Shown piece by piece: positions 1-11,791 of a stretch of 64,000 nucleotides of DNA. The notes under the pieces are model-generated. The model did not search any database. It saw only the letters and a list, made by a program, of their open reading frames with translations, and was not told where the DNA came from. The stretch covers positions 1-64,000 of the forward strand of contig JAPHQV010000008.1 in the NCBI GenBank assembly GCA_026197075.1. The letters are read 5' to 3'. Positions within the stretch are counted from its first letter, which is position 1, and each line of letters starts with the position of its first letter. Position numbers and translations under genes: made by a program. The stretch is from Gammaproteobacteria bacterium. GTDB lineage: Bacteria > Pseudomonadota > Gammaproteobacteria > DSM-19610.

Positions 1-98
1 CGGAAGCTGAGGCAAACTACTACCGGCAACTCGCCAGTCAGGATGCAATAGCCGCCTGACTTAAACCAAACAGCCTCCTCAAAACCCGGGGCGGTTCA
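1..98 (+). mobile_element. Right end of an IS3-family insertion sequence (cut by window edge)
   Basis: The first bases encode the last residues of a transposase, followed by a terminal repeat whose complement begins TGAACCGCCCCGGGTTTT, the kind of end carried by many IS3-family elements, finishing in CA at position 98. Only this end is inside the window, so the subgroup and whether the element is intact cannot be told. It borders a low-GC accessory stretch up to about 1560. Confidence 0.7.
3..59 (+). CDS. IS3-family transposase OrfB, C-terminal end only
   Basis: An open frame enters from the left edge and ends at TGA 57-59. Its last residues read EAEANYYRQLASQDAIAA, which resembles the C-terminus of IS3-family OrfB (DDE integrase-type) transposases, where an ANYYRQ stretch near the end is common. 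The catalytic core is outside the window. The terminal inverted repeat follows within 40 bases, as expected for the OrfB end. Identification rests on a short peptide plus the matching terminus. Confidence 0.65.
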   Translation, partial: EAEANYYRQLASQDAIAA

Positions 99-131
99 AA
101 ACGGTCCATATATCTCCTCAGCTAATATGAC

Positions 132-220
132 ACTTAACCACTAAGGCCAGCTGCGCGGCTGTGCGCGTAAAGTGTCCACGAAAGTGGGCTAGTTCATCGG
201 GCTAAGCCGTATTGTTAGAC
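132..220 (-). other. Possible degenerate attC-like recombination site
   Basis: Read on the minus strand, the protease gene ends inside GTCTAAC, so its TAA stop lies in a sequence matching the integron inverse core RYYYAAC, and 89 bases on there is GTTAAGT, which fits the core GTTRRRY. A stop codon embedded in the inverse core is typical of gene cassettes. The inner arms pair poorly, so the site may be degenerate or the resemblance accidental. No integrase gene is in the window. Confidence 0.35.
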
Positions 221-916
221 GGCTTCTGATAGCCGCACGAATTCATTTATAACTGCACAATCGATAAACCGGAGAATTCCGCTCTTTGATGTGCCACGAA
301 TTAATAATCCAACCATTTGGCTTGGTTCTTCCGGATTTCGTGGGTATCTAAAAACAACCCCGCCACTTAGACCATCAAGTTCTTCAAGGGTGACTGAAGT
401 TTCAAGTTGAAGCTCATGGCAATGCTCCTCCGAGGTTTGACCCAGATAAATGCCTCGCAAGACGACTTGAGTAAAATGAATTCTTTTTACATCGTAATCT
501 ACGAACCTCGATTCGGAAGGAAAACCTAAAAGAAAAAGTTCCTCACCAGTTGATAATTTGGTGCAGTCGTAAAAATCACGACTTATATTCCAAGCATATA
601 GCTCAGAATCCGTCGACTCCCAAAATTCGTCCATATTAACTTTAAGCATATAGAGGTCCCGAAAGTCCTCATTATCAAGTCCTTTTTCGATCTGTAGCAA
701 TTCGCTGAAAGGAACTGAGATTGCTGAGTCGTCGCCTGGTGTAATCTTGAGGTCATGTGGTAACGCCCCTTGTTTTTCCATAACATGCCGAGCGGTAATC
801 CAATACACGTGTTGATCACTCGCTATAAAAAACGACGAGCCTATACCCCAGTATGGGTAGTCCGACTCCTTTGTAAAGAAGAGCACTGGCCTTGATGGTC
901 GCTCGTGTTCTTTCAT
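215..916 (-). CDS. Trypsin-like serine protease-fold protein, cassette-borne
   Basis: A 233-residue protein without signal peptide or membrane segment, so probably cytoplasmic. It has the layout of a trypsin-like peptidase domain: an N-terminal GIGSSFFI strand, His44 in TARHV, Asp87 in FRDLYMLKV, and Ser184 in LDGLSGGVV. Together these would form a chymotrypsin-type triad, although the usual GNSGGP is replaced by GLSGG. Such soluble trypsin-like proteins often sit in mobile or defence-related islands, with unknown targets. GC content is well below that of neighbouring core genes, no Shine-Dalgarno is visible, and the ATG lies three bases after GTTAGGC, a cassette core-like site. Substrate is unknown; it could also be an inactive relative. 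Confidence 0.7.
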   Translation of the reverse strand: MKEHERPSRPVLFFTKESDYPYWGIGSSFFIASDQHVYWITARHVMEKQGALPHDLKITPGDDSAISVPFSELLQIEKGLDNEDFRDLYMLKVNMDEFWESTDSELYAWNISRDFYDCTKLSTGEELFLLGFPSESRFVDYDVKRIHFTQVVLRGIYLGQTSEEHCHELQLETSVTLEELDGLSGGVVFRYPRNPEEPSQMVGLLIRGTSKSGILRFIDCAVINEFVRLSEAV

Positions 917-919
917 GTC

Positions 920-980
920 GCCTAACGATTTAACTCAGCTGCATGTGCGTAGCACGTGTCAGCTGCAGAGAATTGTTCTA
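920..980 (-). other. attC-like imperfect inverted repeat before the protease gene
   Basis: On the minus strand the sequence runs from GAACAATTCTCTGCAGCTG to CAGCTGAGTTAAATCGTTAGGC, whose arms pair imperfectly with unpaired bases, and it finishes in the canonical cassette core GTTAGGC three bases before the protease ATG. The 5' inverse core is not a clean RYYYAAC match. Read together with the site at 132-220, this suggests the protease gene is or was an integron-type cassette. Confidence 0.4.
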
Positions 981-1028
981 TGGCAGTCCACCGGTGCAAT
1001 TGCAACTTGGCGAGAAGGTGGAGAGGCG

Positions 1029-1128
1029 CAACGAAAACATTGGGAAGCGAAGCCAAAAACGTTGTCTTTTCCAAGCCAGCTTGAAACGTAACGTTTTTGG
1101 CTTCGCTTAATATCATGTTTTTTCGTTA
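1029..1128. repeat. Long hairpin with 19-bp perfect arms
   Basis: AAGCGAAGCCAAAAACGTT at 1045-1063 is matched by its exact complement at 1090-1108. The pairing continues imperfectly outward (CAACGAAAAC at 1029 against GTTTTTTCGTTA near 1117-1128), and the 26-base loop contains CCAAGCCAGCTTG, which can pair again. There is no gene here; overlapping small frames are by-products of the repeat. Confidence 0.75.
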
Positions 1129-1191
1129 CGCATATCCGCTTTCTTCGACAAGTTTTATCAGCAATAGTCGGTACTGACCATGGAACTACTA

Positions 1192-1280
1192 TTAGCGGGC
1201 GTGCGCCCGATAACACGAAACAGGGTGCACGCGCACGGATAACTGCCGATTTGGGTGAATAAGGTGCAGACGCCCGCTAA
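1192..1280. repeat. 89-bp unit with 11-bp terminal inverted repeats
   Basis: TTAGCGGGCGT at 1192-1202 and ACGCCCGCTAA at 1270-1280 are exact inverted copies. The left part TTAGCGGGCGTGCGCCCGATA resembles TATACGGGCGCGCGCCCGATA at 1411-1431. These GC-rich palindromes stand in an otherwise low-GC gap of about 350 bases (1217-1562) in which no convincing gene is visible. It may be part of a recombination site or a minimal non-autonomous element. Confidence 0.5.
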
Positions 1281-1410
1281 CATGCTTTTTTTATTTCCCA
1301 CATTCTTCATTCTTCATTGTTATTGGTTCATTTATAAGCCCTTTTCCCCACCCCTGGCAACCCGGCTCGAAATAACGCGCAGACGCCAGTTTATCCCGGG
1401 AATAGCCACT

Positions 1411-1433
1411 TATACGGGCGCGCGCCCGATAAT
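1411..1433. repeat. Second copy of the CGGGCG-palindrome motif
   Basis: TATACGGGCGCGCGCCCGAT followed by AAT contains the perfect palindrome GGGCGCGCGCCC and repeats the left end of the 1192-1280 unit about 220 bases away in the same orientation. Nothing else recognisable lies between it and the end of ligA. Confidence 0.45.
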
Positions 1434-1562
1434 ATCCAGGATCGGGAAATAAAGCGGGCGCGGTAACCAGATGATCTTGTAGTGGAAAAGCGCTCGTGCG
1501 CGGTGATTTGCATCCGGATGTGGTCGGCCAGGACGACTGTTTGCAGAGCAGTCCCGCCCGGT

Positions 1563-4365
<2,803 letters not shown>

Positions 4366-4380
4366 CGCATAGTATCCTGA

Positions 4381-7300
4381 CTACATCGCCGCCATCTGCA
4401 CCGCTTCGTCCACATCCACCGCCACCAGGCGCGAGACACCGGGTTCGTGCATGGTGACCCCGGTCAGCTGGTTGGACAACTCCATGGTGATCTTGTTGTG
4501 GGTGATGAAGATGAACTGCACCGTCTCGGACATCTCCCGCACCAGGTCGCAGAAACGACCCACGTTGGCATCGTCCAGGGGTGCATCCACTTCGTCGAGC
4601 ATGCAGAAAGGCGAGGGGTTGAGGCGGAAGATGGCGAACACCAGGGCCACGGCCGTGAGCGCCTTCTCGCCACCGGACAACAGGTGGATGGTGCTGTTGC
4701 GTTTGCCGGGGGGGCGCGCCATGACGGTAACACCCGTGTCGAGCAGGTCCTCGCCGGTCAGCTCCAGGTAGGCGTGGCCGCCGCCGAACAGGCGCGGGAA
4801 CAACTCCTGGATACCGGAATTGACCTTGTCGAAGGTCTCCTTGAAACGGGTGCGGGTCTCGCGGTCGATCTTGTGGATGGCGCTTTCCAGGGTTTCCAGG
4901 GCGTCGCTGATATCCTTGTGCTGGGCGTCCAGGTACTGCTTGCGCTCGCTCTGTTCGTCGTATTCCTCGATGGCCGCCAGGTTGATGGGGCCCAGGCGCT
5001 GGATACGCTGGGCAAGGCGTTCCGCCTCCTCTTCCCAGGCCTGCGCATTGGCCTCTTCCGGCAGTTCCTGGCGTAACGCCTCCAGCTCGAAACCGGTTTC
5101 CTCCAGCTGCTCCAGCAGAGTCTGGCTGCGCACGCGGATCTCCTGGGAGGCGATGCGCGCCTGGCTCAGGGCCTCGCGCAGCTCCTGGCTGGCGCGTTCC
5201 TTGGTGCCGCGGTCCTGTTCCTGGATGCGCAGGTCGTGTTCGATGGCCTCCACCCGGCGGCGCGCCTCGGCCAGCTCCGTCTCCACCGCGCGGCGGCGCG
5301 ACAGGGACTGGGTGAGTTCCTCCTCCATCTCGCGCAGGGGTTCGGCACTGCTTTCCAGGGCAGCGCGCAGTTCTTCACGGCGCTGCTGAAGGTGGGTTTC
5401 CTGGCTGCGCATGCGCTCCAGGTTGTGGGTGGTGTTGTCGCGCACCGTGCGCTGCGACTGCAGCTTGTGGCCGATGCCCTGGGCACCATCGCGGTCGGCC
5501 TGGGCGCGGGCCCGGGTATCGTCCAGGGTGCGGCGCAGTTCCTCGCGCCGGGCGGCGCGTTCCTCGCGCTCGCTGGCCAGGGCCTCCATGGCGGACAGGG
5601 CCTCGTGCAGGCGCGAGCGGGCCTGGGCATGTTCCGCGGTGTCGCGTTCCTGTTGCGCGTCCAGTTCGGCGATCTCCCCGGCCAGGGTCTTGATGCGGTC
5701 CTGTACCTGGTCGAGCCGGGAGCGGCGCGCGCCGAGCTGGGCACGCAGTTCGCTATGGGCGCGGTGGGCCTGGTTGACCTCCACCTGCAATTCGTCACGG
5801 CGCCGTTCGTTGTCCTGCAATGCCTCGCGGGCCTGGTCCAGGGCCTCCTGGAACTGCTCGATCGCCTCCTCGGCCTCGGCCAGGGCGGCGCGGCTGACAC
5901 CAATTTCCTTTTCGCGGGCCAGCACGCCGGCCTGCTGGTCCTCGTCGCGGGCCACTCGCAGCCAGCCGGCGGAAAGCCAGATGCCTTCGGGCGTAACGAT
6001 GGATTGGCGCGCCTGCAGCTGGCCGCGCAGGGCCAGGGCCCGGCCCAGGCTGTCGGCCACGAAGACGTCGCCCAGCAGGCTGTCCAGGGACCAGGCGGCC
6101 TTGACCTTGCTGGACAGGGGTACCAGTTCACCGGCGGCGGTGGCCGTAGTGCCGCTGGCACGGGTATCCACCAGGGTCAGGGTGCCCTGTTCCAGGCTGT
6201 CGAGCCATTCGGCCACCGGGTCCACGCCATCCACACAGACCGCCTGCAGGCTGTCGCCCAGTACCGTTTCCACGGCCCGTTCCCAGCCGGCCTCCACCTC
6301 GAGCTGCTGCGCCAGGCGCGGCGCCTGGCCCAGGCCGCGGCTTTCCAACCACTGGTTGACGGCGCCGCTGCCCTGGCCCAGGGCGGCCTGCTGCAGGGCC
6401 TCCAGGGAAGCCAGGCGACCGCGCAGATCCTGTTGCCGGCCGCGCGCCTCGTTGAGTTCATTATTATGGCCCTGCAGCTGTCCACGCAGGCCCTCGATGC
6501 CGCCGCGCACCTGCTCCAGTTCTTCCTGCAGCTGCTGGGCGCGGGCTTCCCTCTCCTGTTCCTGCTCGGCCAGGGCCTCGAGTTCCAGTTCCAGGTCGGC
6601 GGCGGACAGGCCCTGGTGCTCCTGGCGCAGGCGCTCGAGACGCTGGGTCTGCTGCTGCAGCTGGCGTTCCAGGTGATTGATGCGGGTGCGCTCCACCTCG
6701 GCGGTCTGGGCCGGCTCGGCGGCGCGCCGGTTGAAGTCGTCCCATTCGTTCTGCCACTGCTGCATGGCCTGCTCGGCCTCGGCCAGGGCGGCGCTGGACA
6801 CCTCGGCGCGGGCACGCAGTTCTTCCAGTTCCGGCTCCAGCTGCAGCAGTTCCTGTTCGAGCTCTTCCAGGCGCTGGCCATCGATGCGGATATGGGCCTC
6901 CACCTCGTTCCAGGCCTCGTCGGCCTGGGTCAGCTCCTGCTGCTGGCGCTGGCGGGTCTCGCGGGCATGCTGGATGGCCTGCTCCACCCGTGCCACTTCG
7001 GCACCGAGTTCGTAGTAGTGACCCTGCACCTCGTTGAAGGTCTCGACCAGCTCCACGTGCTGCTCGCGGTTCTTCTCCATGGCCGCTTCCACGGCACGCT
7101 GGGCGGCGATCACCGCCTCGAGGTTGGTTTCCTGCTCGGCGATGGCGCGCGCCTGCTGTTCGTTCTGGCCCTGCATCTGGTCGTGGCGCAGGGTCAGCAG
7201 CTCGGCTTTGACGCGCCGCTCCTGTTCACGCAGTTCCTTGAACTTCTCCGCGGTGCGCGCCTGGCGGTTCAGCTTCTCCAGTTGTTTCTCAAGTTCATCA

Positions 7301-7893
7301 CGCAAGTCATTGAGACGCGCCAGGTTCTCGGAGGTGTGGCGCATGCGGTTTTCGGTCTCGCGGCGGCGTTCTTTGTACTTGGAGATGCCGGCGGCCTCTT
7401 CCAGGAACACGCGCAGGTCCTCGGGACGGGCCTCGATGAGGCGCGAGATCATGCCCTGCTCGATGATGGAGTAGCTGCGCGGCCCGAGACCGGTGCCGAG
7501 GAAGATGTCGGTGATATCGCGGCGCCGACAGCGGGCACCGTTGAGGAAATAGGCCGACTGGCCGTCGCGCGACACCTGGCGCTTGATGGAGATCTCGGCG
7601 TACTGGGCGTACTGGCCACCGAGGCCGCCGTCGCTGTTATCGAACACCAGCTCGATGCCCGCCTGGCCCACCGGTTTGCGGCCCGTGGAGCCATTGAAGA
7701 TCACGTCGCTCATGGACTCGCCGCGCAGGTTCTTGGCGGAGGACTCGCCCATCACCCAGCGCACCGCGTCGATGGTGTTGGACTTGCCGCAGCCGTTCGG
7801 CCCCACGATGCCCACCAGGTTGCTGGGGAAGTGGATGGTGGTGGGATCGACGAAGGATTTGAAGCCCGCGAGTTTTATTTTACTGAGTCGCAT
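4381..7893 (-). CDS. smc: Chromosome segregation protein SMC
   Basis: Condensin-type ATPase that compacts and helps partition the chromosome. The 1170-residue chain has an N-terminal head with Walker [10 protein letters not shown] near residue 32, two long coiled coils rich in Glu, Gln, Arg and Leu, a central hinge around residues 510-660 ([18 protein letters not shown]), and a C-terminal head with signature [14 protein letters not shown] and Walker [17 protein letters not shown] 7893 ([14 protein letters not shown]) is the family start; the 47 residues upstream in frame lack homology. First gene of smc-zipA-ligA, divergent from queF across 131 bases. Many enterobacteria use MukB instead, so SMC points away from them. 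No scpA or scpB is in the window. Confidence 0.97.
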   Translation of the reverse strand: MRLSKIKLAGFKSFVDPTTIHFPSNLVGIVGPNGCGKSNTIDAVRWVMGESSAKNLRGESMSDVIFNGSTGRKPVGQAGIELVFDNSDGGLGGQYAQYAEISIKRQVSRDGQSAYFLNGARCRRRDITDIFLGTGLGPRSYSIIEQGMISRLIEARPEDLRVFLEEAAGISKYKERRRETENRMRHTSENLARLNDLRDELEKQLEKLNRQARTAEKFKELREQERRVKAELLTLRHDQMQGQNEQQARAIAEQETNLEAVIAAQRAVEAAMEKNREQHVELVETFNEVQGHYYELGAEVARVEQAIQHARETRQRQQQELTQADEAWNEVEAHIRIDGQRLEELEQELLQLEPELEELRARAEVSSAALAEAEQAMQQWQNEWDDFNRRAAEPAQTAEVERTRINHLERQLQQQTQRLERLRQEHQGLSAADLELELEALAEQEQEREARAQQLQEELEQVRGGIEGLRGQLQGHNNELNEARGRQQDLRGRLASLEALQQAALGQGSGAVNQWLESRGLGQAPRLAQQLEVEAGWERAVETVLGDSLQAVCVDGVDPVAEWLDSLEQGTLTLVDTRASGTTATAAGELVPLSSKVKAAWSLDSLLGDVFVADSLGRALALRGQLQARQSIVTPEGIWLSAGWLRVARDEDQQAGVLAREKEIGVSRAALAEAEEAIEQFQEALDQAREALQDNERRRDELQVEVNQAHRAHSELRAQLGARRSRLDQVQDRIKTLAGEIAELDAQQERDTAEHAQARSRLHEALSAMEALASEREERAARREELRRTLDDTRARAQADRDGAQGIGHKLQSQRTVRDNTTHNLERMRSQETHLQQRREELRAALESSAEPLREMEEELTQSLSRRRAVETELAEARRRVEAIEHDLRIQEQDRGTKERASQELREALSQARIASQEIRVRSQTLLEQLEETGFELEALRQELPEEANAQAWEEEAERLAQRIQRLGPINLAAIEEYDEQSERKQYLDAQHKDISDALETLESAIHKIDRETRTRFKETFDKVNSGIQELFPRLFGGGHAYLELTGEDLLDTGVTVMARPPGKRNSTIHLLSGGEKALTAVALVFAIFRLNPSPFCMLDEVDAPLDDANVGRFCDLVREMSETVQFIFITHNKITMELSNQLTGVTMHEPGVSRLVAVDVDEAVQMAAM

Positions 7894-8024
7894 GGGGCGC
7901 GAAGATACCGGCCGCTGATGTAAGATACAAGCTTGACTTTGCGCCCTGCCAGAGCAGGCCGCGGACCCCGTCCCGACAGGCCCACGGGCCTTTGCGTGAC
8001 ACTTGCAGCGAGTATCTGGAAACC

Positions 8025-8414
8025 ATGTCGACACAGCCCAGCAAGAACCTGGAAACCTTTGAAAATCCCCATCCGGACCGGGATTACAGCATCCACATCC
8101 ACACCCCCGAGTTCACCTGCCTGTGTCCCAAGACCGGGCAGCCCGACTTCGCCCTGCTGGACCTGGACTACATCCCTGACGCGCTCTGCGTGGAACTGAA
8201 GTCCTTCAAGCTCTACATCTGGTCCTACCGCGACGAGGGCGCCTTCCACGAGGCAGTCACCAACCGCATCCTCGACGACCTGGTCGCCGCCACCCAACCG
8301 CGCTTCATGCGCCTGACCGCCAAGTTCAACGTGCGCGGCGGGGTCTACACCACGGTGGTGGCCGAACATCGCCAGGATGGCTGGAACCCGCCGCCGAAGG
8401 TGGAGCTCCCCTGA
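8025..8414 (+). CDS. queF: NADPH-dependent 7-cyano-7-deazaguanine reductase QueF, short type
   Basis: Reduces preQ0 to preQ1 in queuosine biosynthesis. The 129-residue length makes it the single-domain (B. subtilis-like) form, not the ~280-residue E. coli form. The catalytic cysteine is in [13 protein letters not shown], and the QueF signature [13 protein letters not shown] follows. ATG 8025 ([12 protein letters not shown]) is preferred over an upstream TTG at 7992. The stop TGA at 8412-8414 overlaps the proposed CTG start of the next gene. With gluQ at 12928 the window carries two separate queuosine-pathway genes; other que genes are not seen. Confidence 0.95.
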   Translation: MSTQPSKNLETFENPHPDRDYSIHIHTPEFTCLCPKTGQPDFALLDLDYIPDALCVELKSFKLYIWSYRDEGAFHEAVTNRILDDLVAATQPRFMRLTAKFNVRGGVYTTVVAEHRQDGWNPPPKVELP

Positions 8415-9679
8415 GCCTGTACCTGGGCATCGACCTCGGCACCTCCGGCTGCCGGGTCTGCGCCATCGACGGGGACGGCCGTGAACGGGCCAGCCTGGCC
8501 CACCCCCTGCCCGCCCCGGTGCGCGACGGGGCGCGGGTAGAGCAGGACCCCGATCTCTGGTGGCAGAGCGTGTGCGCGCTGCTGGATGCCTTCAGCGCCA
8601 CCATCCCCGCAGGCGAGGTGCGCGCCATCGCCGTGGACGGTACCTCCGCCAGCCTCCTGCTCAGCGATGCAGAGGGCCGGCCCCTGGGCCCGGCGCTCCT
8701 GTACAACGACAACCGCGCCCGCGCCGAGGCGGACCGCATCGCGGACCTGGCACCAAAGCGCTCCGGCGCCCACGGCCCCTCCTCCAGCCTCGCCAAGCTG
8801 CTCTACCTGCTCGACCGGGAACCGGCCGACCAGGCCCGCCACGCCCTGCACCAGGCGGACTGGATCGCCGGCGGCCTGGGCGGACGCTGGGGCCTGAGCG
8901 ACGAGAACAACGCCCTCAAGCTCGGCTATGACGTGGAGCGGCGCAGCTGGCCGGACTGGCTGAACGCCCTCGGGCTGCCGCCCGGCCTGCTGCCCGAGGT
9001 GGTACCCCCCGGCACGCCCATCGGCACCTTGCGCGCGGACCTGGCGCATCGCTGGGGTTTCCCTACGGATACCCGCATCCTTGCCGGCACCACCGACAGC
9101 ACCGCCGGTTTCCTCGCCACCGGCGCCCGCGCCCCGGGCACGGCGGTCACTTCCCTGGGCAGTACCCTGGTGCTGAAGGTGCTGTCCCCCACGCCCGTGT
9201 TTGCCCCCGAGTACGGGATCTACAGCCATCGCCTGGGCGATCTGTGGCTGGCGGGCGGCGCCTCCAACAGCGGCGGCGCGGTACTGCTGCAATACTTCGA
9301 CCGCGCTCAGCTCGCCGAACTCACCCCGCGGCTGCGCCCCGAGGTCCCTACCGGCCTGGATTACTATCCCCTGTGCGCACCCGGGGAGCGCTTCCCCATC
9401 CAGGACGCGCAGCTGCCGCCGCGCATCGAACCCATCCCCGACGATCCCGTACGGCTGCTGCAGGGCCTGCTGGAAGGCATGGCGGATATCGAGGCGCGCG
9501 GCTACCGGCTGTTGGCGGAACTGGGCGCCCCGTACCCGACCGAGGTGCGCAGCGTGGGTGGCGGGGCCATGAACGCGGCCTGGACACGGATCCGCGCCGA
9601 CCGGCTCGGGGTGCCGGTGGTGCGCGCGGAGCACCAGGAAGCGGCATATGGCGCCGCGTTGCTGGCGCGGGGAATGTAG
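8411..9679 (+). CDS. FGGY-family sugar kinase (D-ribulokinase-like), probable CTG start
   Basis: ATP-dependent carbohydrate kinase of the FGGY family. The frame carries the N-terminal phosphate-binding LGIDLGTSG, a substrate region around YNDNRA, and the C-terminal GGGAMNAAW and EAAYGAALL signatures. It most resembles the shorter D-ribulose/D-xylulose kinase-like branch found in cyanobacteria and plants; substrate is an inference. The first ATG, GTG or TTG in frame (GTG 8519) would delete LGIDLGTSG. No canonical start lies between the upstream in-frame stop near 8177 and the motif. CTG 8411 overlaps the queF stop as CTGA and sits 6 bases after AGGTGGAG, so it is the likely start, giving 422 residues. 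Confidence 0.8.
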   Translation: MSLYLGIDLGTSGCRVCAIDGDGRERASLAHPLPAPVRDGARVEQDPDLWWQSVCALLDAFSATIPAGEVRAIAVDGTSASLLLSDAEGRPLGPALLYNDNRARAEADRIADLAPKRSGAHGPSSSLAKLLYLLDREPADQARHALHQADWIAGGLGGRWGLSDENNALKLGYDVERRSWPDWLNALGLPPGLLPEVVPPGTPIGTLRADLAHRWGFPTDTRILAGTTDSTAGFLATGARAPGTAVTSLGSTLVLKVLSPTPVFAPEYGIYSHRLGDLWLAGGASNSGGAVLLQYFDRAQLAELTPRLRPEVPTGLDYYPLCAPGERFPIQDAQLPPRIEPIPDDPVRLLQGLLEGMADIEARGYRLLAELGAPYPTEVRSVGGGAMNAAWTRIRADRLGVPVVRAEHQEAAYGAALLARGM

Positions 9680-9742
9680 GAGCGGGCTCTGCCCGCGAAC
9701 GGTATCAGCCACCACGGTTCGCGGGCAGAGCCCGCTCCTACA
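9675..9742. repeat. REP element, inverted pair
   Basis: TGTAGGAGCGGGCTCTGCCC continues to CGCGAAC (9675-9700), and its exact complement occupies 9717-9742 with a 16-base spacer. This GTAGGAGCGG...CCGCGAA design is the common gammaproteobacterial (Pseudomonas-like) REP type; the unit overlaps the stop codon of the FGGY kinase. Relatives lie at 10991-11017 and 50915-50985. Confidence 0.9.
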
Positions 9743-9757
9743 TGGCTTTCCGGGTTG

Positions 9758-10915
9758 TCAGCCGGTCACGAAGCGGCGAATACGTTCCACCCCTTCCTGA
9801 AGCCGCGGGATGTCGGTGGTGTAGGCGAAGCGCACATGCTGGCTCGCGCGATGTTCACCGAAATCACGGCCCGGGGTGATGGCGACGCCGGCCTCTTCCA
9901 GCAATTGCCGGGAGAAGGCGAAGCTGTCGTCGGTAAAGCGGCTGCAGTCGGCATAGAGATAGAAGGCGCCCCGGGGCGTCACGGGGATCACGAAACCGAG
10001 TTCACGCAGGGCCGGCAGCAGATAGTCGCGCCGTGCCTGGAAGGCCGCACGACGTTCCTCGAGAATGGCCCGCGTCTCCGGCGTGAAGGCGACCAGGGCC
10101 GCGTGTTGGGACAGGGTCGGCGCCGCCAGGTACAGATTCTGCGCCAGGCGTTCCAGGCCTTCCACCTGGTCCGGCGGTGCCACGATCCAACCCAGTCGCC
10201 AGCCGGTCATGCCGAAATACTTTGAGAAGCTGTTGATGACGAACAGCTCGTCACTGACCGCCAGGGCCGTGGGTGCGTCGCTGTCGTAGGTCAGGCCGTG
10301 ATAGATCTCGTCGACGACGAGACGGGCACCGCGCGCCTGCGCCAGCTGCTGCAGGGCGGCCAGCTCCGCCTGGGCCAGCAGGGTGCCGGTGGGATTGGCC
10401 GGCGAGGCGACCATGAGCAAGCGGGTGTGCTCGGTCCAGTGCTGCTCCGCCATGGCGGCCGTCAACTGGTACCCGGTGGCGGCATCCACTGGCACGCCCA
10501 CGGGCTCGCCCTCCACCAGGTGCACGAAATTGCGGTTGCAGGGATAACCGGGGTCAGTGAGCAGCACCTGCTGGTCGCGATCCACCAGCAGTGCCAGCAC
10601 CAGGTGCAGGGCACCGGAGGCACCGGGGGTGACGACGATGCGCCCTGGATCCACCACCACGCCGTGCTGCTCGCGATAGAAATCGCTGATGGCGGCGCGC
10701 AATTCCGGCAGGCCCAGGGCCGGGGTGTACTGCGTCAGGCCCGCCGCCAGCGCCCGCTGACCCGCCGCCACGATGGGCGCCGGGGTCGGGAAATCGGGCT
10801 CGCCGATCTCCATGTGCACGATGTCGTGTCCCTGTGCCTCCAGCGCCCGCGCACGTGCCAGCAGCGCCATGACGTGAAAGGGCTGGATATGGGCCATACG
10901 GCGTGCCTGGGACAT
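9758..10915 (-). CDS. Pyridoxal-phosphate aminotransferase, class I/II
   Basis: A fold-type I aminotransferase of 385 residues. The PLP-binding lysine is in SFSKYFGMTGWRLGW near residue 235. Other family marks are EIGEPDFPTP near the N-terminus, SPANPTGT with the cofactor-pairing Asn, VVDEIYH with the conserved Asp and Tyr, and the substrate-carboxylate Arg in HVRFAYT near the C-terminus. It groups with aspartate/aromatic or MalY/AspC-like bacterial enzymes, and substrate cannot be fixed from sequence alone. It is convergent with the FGGY kinase across the REP pair and separated from the cbbY-like gene upstream by about 115 bases. Confidence 0.9.
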   Translation of the reverse strand: MSQARRMAHIQPFHVMALLARARALEAQGHDIVHMEIGEPDFPTPAPIVAAGQRALAAGLTQYTPALGLPELRAAISDFYREQHGVVVDPGRIVVTPGASGALHLVLALLVDRDQQVLLTDPGYPCNRNFVHLVEGEPVGVPVDAATGYQLTAAMAEQHWTEHTRLLMVASPANPTGTLLAQAELAALQQLAQARGARLVVDEIYHGLTYDSDAPTALAVSDELFVINSFSKYFGMTGWRLGWIVAPPDQVEGLERLAQNLYLAAPTLSQHAALVAFTPETRAILEERRAAFQARRDYLLPALRELGFVIPVTPRGAFYLYADCSRFTDDSFAFSRQLLEEAGVAITPGRDFGEHRASQHVRFAYTTDIPRLQEGVERIRRFVTG

Positions 10916-10990
10916 GGAGGTTTCCGATGTTTGCGAAGGCTAAATGGACTATGAATGGCCCGACGGGTCAAGCCGAAAGGCAGGATCACG

Positions 10991-11017
10991 GGTAGGAGCG
11001 GCCTATGGCCGCGAACC
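10991..11017. repeat. Solitary REP sequence
   Basis: GGTAGGAGCGGCCTATGGCC continues to GCGAACC and forms a GCGGCC-TAT-GGCCGC hairpin of the same family as the 9675 and 50915 pairs. It lies between the aminotransferase and the HAD phosphatase. Confidence 0.8.
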
Positions 11018-11029
11018 ACCAGGGAACGC

Positions 11030-11791
11030 CTAGGTTGCCTGGTGCAGCCTCCGCAGCAGGTCCACGTCCACATAGTCCTTGCCGAAGGCATCGCCGGCCA
11101 GCACGCGCATGGGGGCGTCAGGCTCGCCCAGGCTGTCCACCAGCAGCGCCGCGCCACTGAAATCATGGTCCAGGGTGTAGTCGCTGGGGGTCACCAGTGT
11201 CTTCAGGCCCGCATCGCGGGCGGAGCGCAAGCCATTCTCGGAATCCTCGAAGGCCAGGCATGCGGCCGGCGTGAGCCCCATCTTTTCCATGGCGTAGTCA
11301 TAGATGCCGGGATCGGGTTTCTTGCGCGGCACCACGCCGCCGGCGGCAATCACCTCGAACCAGTCGCAACCATCGGCCGCCAGGCTGTTCACCAACAGTG
11401 CCGTCACGTTCTCCGGCGTGGTGGTGGTGGCAATACCCAGGCGCAGGCCGGCCTGCCGCGCTTCCAGGAGCAACCGTTTCACGCCGGGGCGCAGGGGCAT
11501 GCCGCCAGTGCCCACGGTACGGGTGTAATACTCCGTCTTGGCCTGGTGCAGTTCGGCGATGAAGGCATCCAGCCCCTGGGGCGGCGCCAGACTGATGCCC
11601 TCGCTCTCGAGATAATGGCGAATGCGTTCCTTGCCGCCGGTGACAGCCAATAGTTCCCCATAGCGTCGGGGTGACCAGTCCCAGTCCAGTCCCGCGGCGG
11701 AGAAGGCCTCGTTGAAGGATTGGCGGTGAATCTCCTCGGTATCGGCCAGGGTGCCGTCCACATCAAACAGCAAGGCTTGCAGTTCGCTCAC
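11030..11791 (-). CDS. cbbY: HAD phosphatase, CbbY-like
   Basis: A haloacid-dehalogenase-type phosphatase of the CbbY branch, which in Calvin-cycle bacteria removes xylulose-1,5-bisphosphate, a RuBisCO inhibitor. Visible are the nucleophile motif LLFDVDGTLADTEE near the N-terminus, a CbbY-typical TTGGKERI-like VTGGKERIRHYL cap, the second motif IATTTTPENV, lysine in PRKKPDPGIY, and motif IV in AFEDSENGLRSA. GTG 11791 is favoured because GAGG lies about 10 bases upstream and the family begins near ELQALLFD; another GTG at 11824 is possible. No cbbLS or cbbX is in the window, so the exact substrate is inferred from resemblance. Confidence 0.8.
   Translation of the reverse strand: MSELQALLFDVDGTLADTEEIHRQSFNEAFSAAGLDWDWSPRRYGELLAVTGGKERIRHYLESEGISLAPPQGLDAFIAELHQAKTEYYTRTVGTGGMPLRPGVKRLLLEARQAGLRLGIATTTTPENVTALLVNSLAADGCDWFEVIAAGGVVPRKKPDPGIYDYAMEKMGLTPAACLAFEDSENGLRSARDAGLKTLVTPSDYTLDHDFSGAALLVDSLGEPDAPMRVLAGDAFGKDYVDVDLLRRLHQAT

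Noticed and set aside
922-1116. Small minus-strand frame of 64 codons
   Set aside because: It is formed by the hairpin repeat at 1029-1128 and the attC-like sequence; no ribosome-binding site or homology.
5236-7923. Long plus-strand open frame of 895 codons opposite smc
   Set aside because: High-GC antisense shadow of smc with no recognisable domains.
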